In this document: positions 17,051 to 25,059 of the stretch, one piece after another
How the letters are laid out: every line of letters begins with the position of its first letter
Numbering within the stretch: the first letter of the stretch is position 1
Source of the DNA: Verrucomicrobiales bacterium
GTDB lineage: Bacteria > Verrucomicrobiota > Verrucomicrobiia > Limisphaerales > UBA9464
Assembly: GCA_027489875.1 (NCBI GenBank)
Contig: JAIXZE010000446.1
Coordinates: 1 to 49,762, forward strand
Length of the DNA stretch: 49,762 nt
Direction: 5' to 3'
Notes under the pieces: model-generated
Database searches by the model: none
The model's input: only the letters and a program-made list of their open reading frames with translations
What the model was told of the DNA's origin: nothing
Position numbers and translations under genes: made by a program

Positions 17051-17608
17051 ATGTACGGGATGGTAAACAAGGCCATCGAAGATCTGGTCTGCACCAGCTT
17101 CGGCCCAGACAAGTGGGAGCAGATCAAGGCGAAGGCGGGCGTGGAGGAGGAGATGTTCCTCAGCCACGAGGGATACCCCGATTCCATGACCTACGGCCTC
17201 GTCGGTGCGGCCAGTGAAGTCCTGGGCCTGCCCGCGGAGAAAATCCTCCACGCCTTCGGCCGTCATTGGATCCTCAAGACCGCCCGCGAAGGCTACGGGG
17301 ACCTCCTCGCCGCCAGTGGGCGTACCCTGCCGGATTTCCTTGCCGGCCTCCCCAACTTCCATTCCCGCATCAAGCTGATGTTCCCCAACCTGAAGCCCCC
17401 CCGCTTCAGCATCACCGAACGGACCGAATCCAGCCTCCTGCTCCATTACCAGACGCACCGCGACGGTCTGGCTCCCTTCGTCGTCGGCGTCCTCGATGGC
17501 CTCGGTGAGATGTACAAGACCCCCGTCACCGTCGAACATGTCGCCCACCGGACCCCCGAGTCCCAATCCGACACGTTCCGCGTCGCCTGGTCCGCCCCCA
17601 CTCCCTGA
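17051..17608 (+). CDS. Stand-alone H-NOX heme nitric oxide sensor
   Basis: A soluble protein of 185 residues, one complete H-NOX (HNOB) domain starting MYGMVNKAIEDLV. The proximal heme ligand is H104 in NFHSRIKLMFPNLKPPRF, and the PP at 116-117 corresponds to the conserved heme-distorting Pro. The heme-propionate motif YxSxR appears as Y133-Q-T135-H-R137, with Thr in place of Ser. The position equivalent to the distal Tyr of O2-binding H-NOX proteins is Pro142, so a NO-selective sensor is predicted, as in soluble guanylate cyclase. Its stop is 24 bases before the start of a hybrid kinase carrying the matching HNOBA domain. I infer that the two proteins form one sensor. Confidence 0.95.
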   Translation: MYGMVNKAIEDLVCTSFGPDKWEQIKAKAGVEEEMFLSHEGYPDSMTYGLVGAASEVLGLPAEKILHAFGRHWILKTAREGYGDLLAASGRTLPDFLAGLPNFHSRIKLMFPNLKPPRFSITERTESSLLLHYQTHRDGLAPFVVGVLDGLGEMYKTPVTVEHVAHRTPESQSDTFRVAWSAPTP

Positions 17609-17632
17609 CCTCCCCCTCCGCAGCGGCGCGCC

Positions 17633-20600
17633 ATGCAACCCCCAGCCCAGACCTCCCTCCTCCCGGGCAAGGTGGGTCTGACGCCGGAACAGTTCGCGGT
17701 TGCCTTCCCGTTCCACTTTTCCTGCGACGCCACCGGCAGGATCACGCAGGCCGGTGCCTCCCTCCTGCGCCTCTGTCCGGATCTGGTCCGCTGCCCCAAC
17801 CTCGACGAGGTCCTGATCCTCCGCGAACCCGAGATCCCGCCACCGCATTCGATCGAGTCCTTCCGAGAGTTCAACCAACTCCTCTTCCTCATCCAGGTCG
17901 CCGGTACCGAGGTCCTCCTGCGCGGCCAGATCATTCCCATCGAGGACGGCGGCTTCGTCTTCCTCGGTTCGCCCTGGCTGACCGACATCGGCACCCTCCG
18001 CAAGCTCGGTCTCCTTCTCGACGACTTCGCCATCCACGATCCCGCCCTCGACCTGCTCCAGAGCGTCCAGGCCCAGAAGGCGACCGTCGCGGACCTCCAG
18101 AAACTCGCCGAACGCCTGCGCCACCAACGCACCGAACTCACCGTCGCCAACGCCCGCCTCCAGGAACAGAACGCCGCCCTCCGCCTCGCCGAGGAACAGC
18201 TCCGCGCCCAGGCCGCCGTCGCCCACAAGCTCGCCCTCGTCGCCGACCGCACCGATCAAGCCGTCGTCATCAGCGATCGCCGCGGTCTCATCGAATGGGT
18301 CAACGCCGGCTTCACCCGCCTCACCGGCTACACCCTGGCCGAAGCCGCCGGCCGCAAGCCCGGCGACCTCCTCCAGGGTCCCGAAACCGATCCCCGCTCG
18401 GTCGCCACCATCCGCGACCGCCTCGGCAACGGCGAACCCGTCGATCTCGAGATCCTCAATTACCACAAGAACGGCCAGAAGTACTGGCTCCACCTCGAAA
18501 TCCAACCGATCCGCGACGCCGAGGGCCAGATCTGCAACTTCATGGCGCTGGAACGCGACATCACCGAACGCGTCCGCAGCGACCACCGCCGCGCCCTCCA
18601 GTACGAGGTCTCCCGCACCCTCGCCGAGGCCATCTCCATCCCCACCGGCATCGCACGCTGCCTCCAGGCCATCGCCACCTCCCTCGGTTGGCCCGCCGCG
18701 ATCTTCTGGGCCCCCACCGAGGACGGCACCCACCTGCGCTCCGAATCCTTCTGGATCAGTCCCGACGGCCAATACGCCGAGTTCCTCCGGGCCGCCGAGG
18801 AATTCCGGGCCCGCCCCGGGGAAGGCCTCCCCGGACGCGTCTGGACCGAGGGCCGCGCCCTGTGGATCTCCAACTTCACCGCCCTCCATGACAGTCCGCG
18901 CCGCGCCTCAGCAGCCCAGTGCGGCCTCCAGGGAGCCTTCGCCTTCCCCTGCCGCGCCGAAGGCGAGTTCCTCGGCATCATCGAACTGTTCTCCCGCCAA
19001 TCCGACGATCCCGACCAGGATCTCCTCCAGCTCTTCATCTCGCTCGGCAACCAGGTCGGCCAGTTCATCCAGCGCAAGAAGACCGAGGCCGAGATCGAAC
19101 GTCAGCGCGACTTCGCCCTCCAGGTCATGAACCTGATGGGTCAGGGCCTCACCGTCAGCGACGAACAGGGCGTGTTCTCCTTCGCCAACGAGGCGTTCGC
19201 CCGCTTCGTCGGCCTCCCCCAGGCCGACGTCATCGGCCGCAGCCCCGCCGAATTCGTCTTCCCCGAGGACGTCGCCATCCTGCAGAAGGCGCGCGAAGCC
19301 CGCCAACGCGAAGAGTCCACCTCGTACGAGGTCCGCTTCCGCCGCAGCGACGGCACTGCCACCTACGCCCTCATCACCGGCGTTCCCCAACGCCGCGATG
19401 GCCGAGTCGTCGGTTCCATCGCCACCGTCACGGACCTCACCGAACGCCGGAAGGCCGAACTCGAACTCCAAAGCGCCAAGGAACAGGCCGAGGCCGCCAA
19501 CCGCGCCAAATCCGAGTTCCTCGCCACCATGAGCCACGAGATCCGGACTCCCATGAACGGGATCATCGGCATGTCGTCGCTCCTCCTCGACTCCAACCTC
19601 ACCGCCCACCAGAAGGAGATGGTCGAGGCCGTCCGCTCCTCCGGCGAAGCCCTCATGGGCATCATCGAGGACGTCCTCGACTTCTCGAAGATCGAGGCTT
19701 CCAAGATCGAGATCTTCGCCGAGGAATTCGACCTCGACTCCGTCGTCGAGGGGGTCATGGACCTCTTCACGCAGAAGTCCATCGAGAAGGGCATCGAACT
19801 CGTCGTCCACGTCCATCCCGACGTTCCCTCGCGCGTCCGCGCCGACGCCGGCCGTCTCCGTCAGATCCTGCTCAACCTCGTCGGCAACGCCATCAAGTTC
19901 ACCCAGCACGGCCAGGTCATCCTCGACATTCAACGCGCCCCCCAGCGTGGAGGCCAATCCCAGCTCCGCTTCGCCGTCCGCGATTCCGGCATCGGCATGT
20001 CGCAGGAACAGATCTCCCGCCTGTTCATGCCCTTCACCCAGGCCGATGCCTCCACCACCCGCCGCTTCGGCGGCACCGGTCTCGGCCTCGCCATCTGCAA
20101 GCGCCTCGTCGAACTCATGGGCGGCAGCATCCACGTCGAGTCCACCCCGGCCCAAGGCTCCGAGTTCCACTTCACCATCCCGGTCTCCGAACCCAACGGA
20201 GCCGTACGTTCCCAGTTCCCTCCCATCCACGTCGTCGTCGCCGAGGATCACCCCGATACCCGCGCCGCCCTTCGCGACCACCTTTCCTCCCTCGGCTCCG
20301 ATCCCATCCTTTGCGGCACCGAGGATTCCCTCCTCGAACAACTCCGCCTGCCCCGCCTTCCCAACCTCCTCATCATCGACCGCAACCTCTTCGGCCCAGC
20401 GACCCTCGAAGCCCTCCGCAAGATCAGCCTCAGCCCCGAACGCCGCACCCCAAGGCTCGTCCTCATCGGCACCGTCACCGATTCCGTCCGCCAGACCGGC
20501 AGCAGCGCCGGCGCCGACGCCTTCCTCACCAAACCCCTCAAGCGCGCCGCCCTCGCTTCGATCATCGATCGTACCGTGTCCCGCTCCGCCCCCTCCCCCA

Positions 20601-21460
20601 CCCCGTCCTCCACCGGTGCCCCCCAGCGCCGGACCGAGGTCTCATCGCTCCGCATCCTCGTCGCCGAGGACAACGACATCAACCGGCGCCTCACCACCCT
20701 CATGCTCACGAAGCTGGGTTACGTCGCCGATCTCGTCGTCAACGGCCGCGAAGCCGTCGAAGCCTGCGAACGCCTCCCGTACGATGTCATCCTGATGGAT
20801 TGTCACATGCCGGAACTCGACGGCTACGACGCCACCCGGACCATCCGCAAGGCCGAGGCCGCCAACCCAAACCGTCACCGCGTCCGGATCATCGCCCTCA
20901 CCGCCGCCGCCATGACCGGCGAACGCGAGCGCTGCCTCGCGGTCGGCATGGACGATTACCTCTCCAAGCCCGTCAAACCCGATCTCCTCCACGCCGCCCT
21001 CGAACGCGCCGAAGCCGCCATCGCCCCCAAACCTTCCCCGGCAACCCACGCCGACACGCCCCCAGCCGCGGCTCCCGCCGATCCAGCCCTCATCGAGGAA
21101 ATCACCACCGCCCGCCAGACCGCAAAGGCCCTCGCCGATGACCTCGGCACCGAAGGCGTTGTCGAACTGCTCGAAGCCTTCGTCACTGACACGCCCCTCC
21201 GCCTGACCGAACTCGTCCGCCTCGCCGCCGGCACCGACTTCATCACGCTCCGCCGCTCCGCCCACTCGCTGAAGGGCAGCTTCGCGCTCTTCGGATTCTT
21301 CCAACTCGAGGCCGCTGCCCTCGAAATCGAGATCGCCGCCTCGGAATCCCGGCCTGAGGGCCAGCTGGCGGCTTCCGCCGCCCTCGAGTCCCGCTTCCTT
21401 CAGATCTTTCCCCAGGTCCGTCAGCTCGTTGAAGAATTCCGGTCATCCCCCCCCCAATGA
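17633..21460 (+). CDS. HNOBA-PAS-GAF-PAS hybrid histidine kinase with two receivers and HPt
   Basis: A soluble protein of 1275 residues with no membrane segment. Domains in order: HNOBA (about 22-143; FHFSCDATGRITQAG, LRGQIIPIEDGGFVFLGSP); coiled coil (145-200); PAS (205-315); GAF (about 325-480); PAS (495-605); HisKA with H635 in MSHEIRTPMNG; HATPase with N748 and N752, DSGIGMS and GGTGLGLAI; receiver 1 (863-975, D916, K967); receiver 2 (1006-1120, E1012/D1013, D1056, K1112); HPt (about 1150-1270, H1211 in AHSLKGSFA). All phosphorelay residues are present. HNOBA is the H-NOX-associated PAS-like domain of soluble guanylate cyclases; here it sits on a kinase while the heme domain is encoded by the preceding gene. 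A glycosyltransferase starts 1 base after the stop. No separate output regulator is nearby, so the final phosphate acceptor is unknown. Confidence 0.95.
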   Translation: MQPPAQTSLLPGKVGLTPEQFAVAFPFHFSCDATGRITQAGASLLRLCPDLVRCPNLDEVLILREPEIPPPHSIESFREFNQLLFLIQVAGTEVLLRGQIIPIEDGGFVFLGSPWLTDIGTLRKLGLLLDDFAIHDPALDLLQSVQAQKATVADLQKLAERLRHQRTELTVANARLQEQNAALRLAEEQLRAQAAVAHKLALVADRTDQAVVISDRRGLIEWVNAGFTRLTGYTLAEAAGRKPGDLLQGPETDPRSVATIRDRLGNGEPVDLEILNYHKNGQKYWLHLEIQPIRDAEGQICNFMALERDITERVRSDHRRALQYEVSRTLAEAISIPTGIARCLQAIATSLGWPAAIFWAPTEDGTHLRSESFWISPDGQYAEFLRAAEEFRARPGEGLPGRVWTEGRALWISNFTALHDSPRRASAAQCGLQGAFAFPCRAEGEFLGIIELFSRQSDDPDQDLLQLFISLGNQVGQFIQRKKTEAEIERQRDFALQVMNLMGQGLTVSDEQGVFSFANEAFARFVGLPQADVIGRSPAEFVFPEDVAILQKAREARQREESTSYEVRFRRSDGTATYALITGVPQRRDGRVVGSIATVTDLTERRKAELELQSAKEQAEAANRAKSEFLATMSHEIRTPMNGIIGMSSLLLDSNLTAHQKEMVEAVRSSGEALMGIIEDVLDFSKIEASKIEIFAEEFDLDSVVEGVMDLFTQKSIEKGIELVVHVHPDVPSRVRADAGRLRQILLNLVGNAIKFTQHGQVILDIQRAPQRGGQSQLRFAVRDSGIGMSQEQISRLFMPFTQADASTTRRFGGTGLGLAICKRLVELMGGSIHVESTPAQGSEFHFTIPVSEPNGAVRSQFPPIHVVVAEDHPDTRAALRDHLSSLGSDPILCGTEDSLLEQLRLPRLPNLLIIDRNLFGPATLEALRKISLSPERRTPRLVLIGTVTDSVRQTGSSAGADAFLTKPLKRAALASIIDRTVSRSAPSPTPSSTGAPQRRTEVSSLRILVAEDNDINRRLTTLMLTKLGYVADLVVNGREAVEACERLPYDVILMDCHMPELDGYDATRTIRKAEAANPNRHRVRIIALTAAAMTGERERCLAVGMDDYLSKPVKPDLLHAALERAEAAIAPKPSPATHADTPPAAAPADPALIEEITTARQTAKALADDLGTEGVVELLEAFVTDTPLRLTELVRLAAGTDFITLRRSAHSLKGSFALFGFFQLEAAALEIEIAASESRPEGQLAASAALESRFLQIFPQVRQLVEEFRSSPPQ

Positions 21461-21461
21461 C

Positions 21462-22655
21462 ATGAGGCTCCTCTACGTCCACGAACGCTTCGGTGCCCTC
21501 GCCGGAGCGGAGGCCAACGCCCACATCACCGCCACCGAACTCGGCAAACGCGGCCATCACATGGCCATCCTGCACGGGCCCTCGACCGGCAAGAACGAAG
21601 CCGGCTGGAATGCCACCTTCCCCGACCGGTTCCCCATCAACCCCGACGCCGGAGCCGAATCCGCACGCAAGGCCATCGCCGCCTTCAGTCCCGATGTCGT
21701 CTATGTCCACAAGATGGCCGACCTCGACGTCATCCAGGCCCTCGTCGATTCCGGGAAGCCCCTCGTCCGCATGGTCCACGACCACGACATCTATTGCATG
21801 CGGAGCTACAAGTATAACTACTTCACCCGCGAGATCTGCACCCGCGCCGCCTCCGCCTATTGCATCTTCCCCTGCCTCGCCTCCGTCGTCCGCAACCCAG
21901 GCCCCGGATTCCCCCTCAAGTGGGTTTCCTACACCGACAAGAAGCGCGAGATCGCCCTCAACCAGCAGTTCCGCCGCATGGTCGTCGTCACCACCTACAT
22001 GCGCGATGAACTCCTCAAGAACGGATTCGACCCCGCCCGCATCCGCATCCACGCCCCCGTTCCGCGCATGGGCGATCCCAACCTCCGCTCCACCTTCTCC
22101 GACCGGAACCTCATCCTCTACGCCGGCCAGATCATCCGCGGCAAGGGCGTCGACGTCCTCCTCGAATCCCTCGCCAAGGTAAAGTCCCCCTTCGAGTGCA
22201 TCATCCTCGGCGACGGCAACCACAAGGCCTTCTGCGAGGATCTGTCCCGCAAGCTCGGTCTCCAGGACCGCGTCCACTTCAAGGGCTTCATTCCCCAGGA
22301 GGAATTGAAGGCCTACTACCGCGAGTGCTCCGTCGTCGCCCTCTCCTCCCTCTGGCCCGAACCCATCGCCACCATCGGCCTCGAGGTCATGCGCTACGCC
22401 CTCCCCGTCGTCGCCTTCGACGCCGGCGGCATCAAGGACTGGCTCATCGACGGCCACAACGGCTACCTCGTCCCCTGGATGGATCGCGACGCCTTCGCCC
22501 GTCGCACCGACGAACTCCTCAACAACAAGCCCCTCGCCCGCAAACTCGGCGAGAACGGCCTCCAACTCGTCAGCGAACGCTACGACTTCGACGGCTACAT
22601 CAAGGACCTGGAATCGATGTTCGCGGAAGTGGCGGGGGCCCCCGCCAAGGCCTGA
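21462..22655 (+). CDS. GT4-type glycosyltransferase coupled to the H-NOX kinase
   Basis: A GT-B fold enzyme of 397 residues. I start it at MRLLYVHERFGALAGAEA, the usual N-terminal Rossmann opening, rather than 11 codons earlier inside the kinase end. The C-terminal nucleotide-sugar domain shows LILYAGQIIRGKGVDVLLESL, VHFKGFIPQEELKAYYREC and the EPIATIGLEVMRYALPVVAFDAGG block with the conserved Glu pair. DHDIYCMRSYKYN and two Cys-containing segments in the N-terminal half are typical of GT4 proteins with an insertion. There is no signal or membrane segment. Only 1 base separates it from the kinase stop, so co-translation is likely. An exopolysaccharide or cell-surface glycan target is plausible; donor and acceptor are unknown. 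Confidence 0.9.
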   Translation: MRLLYVHERFGALAGAEANAHITATELGKRGHHMAILHGPSTGKNEAGWNATFPDRFPINPDAGAESARKAIAAFSPDVVYVHKMADLDVIQALVDSGKPLVRMVHDHDIYCMRSYKYNYFTREICTRAASAYCIFPCLASVVRNPGPGFPLKWVSYTDKKREIALNQQFRRMVVVTTYMRDELLKNGFDPARIRIHAPVPRMGDPNLRSTFSDRNLILYAGQIIRGKGVDVLLESLAKVKSPFECIILGDGNHKAFCEDLSRKLGLQDRVHFKGFIPQEELKAYYRECSVVALSSLWPEPIATIGLEVMRYALPVVAFDAGGIKDWLIDGHNGYLVPWMDRDAFARRTDELLNNKPLARKLGENGLQLVSERYDFDGYIKDLESMFAEVAGAPAKA

Positions 22656-22670
22656 CACGCTCGCCACACG

Positions 22671-22740
22671 GAACGGGGTGGTGACGTCCTCGTCGCCGTT
22701 CCAAATCCGTTTCCATGGCGATGAGGACATCGCCGCCCCG
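22671..22740. repeat. GTCGCC palindrome-family element
   Basis: GAACGGGGTGGTGACGTCC with CTCGTCGCC pairs with GGCGATGAGGACATCGCCGCCCC. Placed 16 bases after the glycosyltransferase stop, it is the only hairpin available to end the H-NOX transcript. Confidence 0.8.
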
Positions 22741-22837
22741 AAATCATGCGCAACAACGACACTCTCAGGATAGACCGAAGCCTCCTCCCAAACCTTCCTT
22801 GAAACGCCGGACCGATTCCGGTGTCTATCCTCCCAAC

Positions 22838-23287
22838 ATGAAGAAGCTCCTGCTGACTCTCGCCACCACGGTGGCCCTCGGATTCTCCGTCCTCGCGGCT
22901 GACGCCTGGTCCACCGACTACGCCGCGGCCCAGGCCCAGGCCAAGAAGGAAGGCAAGGCCATCCTCATCGACTTCACCGGCTCCGATTGGTGCGGCTGGT
23001 GCATCAAGATGAAGAAGGAGTCCCTCGACCTGAAGGAGTTCACGGACTACGCGGCCAAGAGCGTCGTGCTGTTCGAGGCCGATTTCCCCAACAAGAAGGC
23101 CCAGACCCCCGAGGTGAAGAAGCAGAACGAGGAGCTGAAGAAGAAGTTCGCCGTCCAGGGATTCCCGACGTTCGTGCTCGTGGATGCCGACGGCAAGGAA
23201 CTCGGCCGCCAGGTCGGCTATCTCAAGGGCGGCCCTTCGGCCTTCGTCACGAAGATCGAGGAATGGAAGAAGCCCGCCGCCAAGTGA
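22838..23287 (+). CDS. Exported thioredoxin-like protein
   Basis: A protein of 149 residues. A signal peptide (KKLLLTLATTVALGFSVLAADA) directs it to the periplasm. The thioredoxin fold is clear: DFTGSDWCGWCIKMKKE with redox pair C52/C55 (CGWC), and GFPTFVLVDADGKE with the cis-Pro. The motif CGWC and the lysine-rich surface are typical of the thioredoxin-7/DUF255-like proteins common in Verrucomicrobiota, probable disulfide reductases or chaperones. The ATG follows a repeat-rich leader without a strong ribosome binding site. Its stop overlaps the GTG of the cytidine deaminase by 4 bases. Confidence 0.9.
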   Translation: MKKLLLTLATTVALGFSVLAADAWSTDYAAAQAQAKKEGKAILIDFTGSDWCGWCIKMKKESLDLKEFTDYAAKSVVLFEADFPNKKAQTPEVKKQNEELKKKFAVQGFPTFVLVDADGKELGRQVGYLKGGPSAFVTKIEEWKKPAAK

Positions 23288-23721
23288 CCCCGTTCCCTGC
23301 CGGCAATCCACCGGTCCCGGACCGCGAAAGCCTCCTCGCCGCCGCCCGTGTGGCGGCGCAGGCGGCCTACGCGCCCTACTCAAAGTTCCGCGTCGGGGCC
23401 GTCGTCCTCACCGAGGACGGCCGCCTGTTCTCCGGCTGCAACGTCGAGAACGCCTCCTACGGACTCTGCCTCTGCGCCGAACGCAACGCCCTGGCTTCGG
23501 CCATCGCCGCAGGCGCACGCCGGTTCACCGCCGTCGCGGTCACCTGCCTCGATGCCTCCCCCGCGCTGGGACCCGAAGGCCGATCCCCCTGCGGTGCCTG
23601 CCGCCAGTGGCTGCTTGAGCTCGCCCCCGACGCCATCATCCACCTCGACGGCGTCGATCGCCCCTGGACCAGTCGCGAACTTCTCCCGCTGGGTTTCGTG
23701 CTGGATGCCGGTCGCCCCTGA
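23284..23721 (+). CDS. cdd: Cytidine deaminase
   Basis: A cytosolic pyrimidine-salvage enzyme of 145 residues converting (deoxy)cytidine to (deoxy)uridine. The zinc site is complete: C64 and catalytic E66 in LCLCAERNAL, then C103 and C106 in SPCGACRQWL. AAYAPYSKFRVGAVVL and FSGCNVENASYG are the normal substrate-binding blocks. The size fits the tetrameric small form. I choose the GTG that overlaps the thioredoxin stop (GTGA); translational coupling explains the non-ATG start. The last bases lie 9 bases from the end of the convergent porin gene. Confidence 0.94.
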   Translation: MTPFPAGNPPVPDRESLLAAARVAAQAAYAPYSKFRVGAVVLTEDGRLFSGCNVENASYGLCLCAERNALASAIAAGARRFTAVAVTCLDASPALGPEGRSPCGACRQWLLELAPDAIIHLDGVDRPWTSRELLPLGFVLDAGRP

Positions 23722-23730
23722 ACAGCCCGT

Positions 23731-24993
23731 TCAGAAAACCACCTGCGCCCGGACGCCCCCCAGGACCGCGGGATCCGCCCCCGGCCGGGGCGGACGGATC
23801 ACCATCACATCCCCCGTGAGGTACATCCAACGCGTGACCTCCACGTTGTAGAAAACCTCCAAGCCCGCTTCATTGCGGAGCGGGATACCCACAGCATCCA
23901 ACCCCTCCTTGAGGCTTTCGCTGAACCCGAGGCAGAACACGCCCGCGCCAAATCGATCCCGCTCACGTCCCGGAATCACGCCAGTACCACCCACCCCCGC
24001 CAAGGCGGACCATCCAATGGGATTCGGGTTGGCATCCGAGATCGCCGCCTGACCAAAAAGGCCCCAGGCACGCGCCGGCGCCGCTTCATCCCGCCACACC
24101 GTCTGTTCCACGGCATACGATAGGAACCATCGGTTGTCCCGGCTTCCCACCGGCGTGGAGCGTGGCAACAGGAGTTCGGGAATGTCCTCAAAATCCACGC
24201 CGTCCTGCGTGCTGTAGGCCGCCGAAAGGATGTGACGGCTTTTCCGTCCCATGAACGTTCCTCCCAGCTCGACGGAACCGTTGAAACTCGTGCCCTTCTC
24301 GAAGGGCCGATCCATGGCCGTCTGCCCGATCTTGCTGTCCGGATCGTAGATCATGAGCGTGAACTTGGCCGGTTCGGCCGGAATGGAGACCACACCGCCA
24401 AGGATCATCGAGGGCGTGATGCCACTCGCCGGCGCGGCAAACTCCAGGTGATGGAACCGCTCCACGCCGCGTCCGCCGCTGAACTCCCGCCCGGCCGAGT
24501 ACAGATCCACCGTGTTGATCTTGCCCGCCATCACCCGGACCCCGCCGGGGAACTGCTGCGCGAGGAACACCGCGAGATCTCCGCTCGCCGACTCCGTCCC
24601 CGGAAACCCCATGCCCACGTTGGTTGGCAGGAATGTTCCCCCCGGCGACGTCAGTGCCTCCCCGTAGTTCAGCTCCGCATGCGAGTGCAGTGACAACCCG
24701 CTCCACAGCCCGAGTTTCGACGCATCGAAATCGACAAAACCGTCGAGCTTCCCGCCCAGTTCCCATTCCCTCCGTCCCTCGCCTGCAGCCAGTCCCTGCA
24801 GGAAATGAGTCACCGAACCCCGCAACGACACACCCCCGTTCCGCAGGGCGGCCCCCTGTCCAAACCAATCGCCGGTCAAGGTCGGCCGGTCCCACCACCC
24901 GACCGTTCCCACGTCATTGGCGGCGCAGCCCATGACCACTCCAACCAGACTCGCTGCGACCCCGCTTATTCTCCGTCCCATACCGTACCTCAT
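23731..24993 (-). CDS. OprB-type carbohydrate-selective porin
   Basis: A protein of 420 residues with an N-terminal signal peptide, where the cysteine in VVMGCAAND could be a lipobox. The start ATG has AAAGGA 6 bases upstream. Recognisable OprB features are RPTLTGDWFGQGAALRNGGVSL near the mature N-terminus, repeated amphipathic beta strands, RVMAGKINTVDLYSA, and an aromatic C-terminal strand ending in VVF. It should form an outer-membrane beta-barrel that admits sugars or other small solutes. It is the second gene after an amidohydrolase lipoprotein (66-base gap) and probably shares its transcript. Transported solute unknown. Confidence 0.88.
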   Translation of the reverse strand: MRYGMGRRISGVAASLVGVVMGCAANDVGTVGWWDRPTLTGDWFGQGAALRNGGVSLRGSVTHFLQGLAAGEGRREWELGGKLDGFVDFDASKLGLWSGLSLHSHAELNYGEALTSPGGTFLPTNVGMGFPGTESASGDLAVFLAQQFPGGVRVMAGKINTVDLYSAGREFSGGRGVERFHHLEFAAPASGITPSMILGGVVSIPAEPAKFTLMIYDPDSKIGQTAMDRPFEKGTSFNGSVELGGTFMGRKSRHILSAAYSTQDGVDFEDIPELLLPRSTPVGSRDNRWFLSYAVEQTVWRDEAAPARAWGLFGQAAISDANPNPIGWSALAGVGGTGVIPGRERDRFGAGVFCLGFSESLKEGLDAVGIPLRNEAGLEVFYNVEVTRWMYLTGDVMVIRPPRPGADPAVLGGVRAQVVF

Positions 24994-25059
24994 CCCATGT
25001 CCTTTCGATCCCTCGCTTCAGATCCTGGCACGCCACGCGTGCCGCATGCGCCGCGGCGC

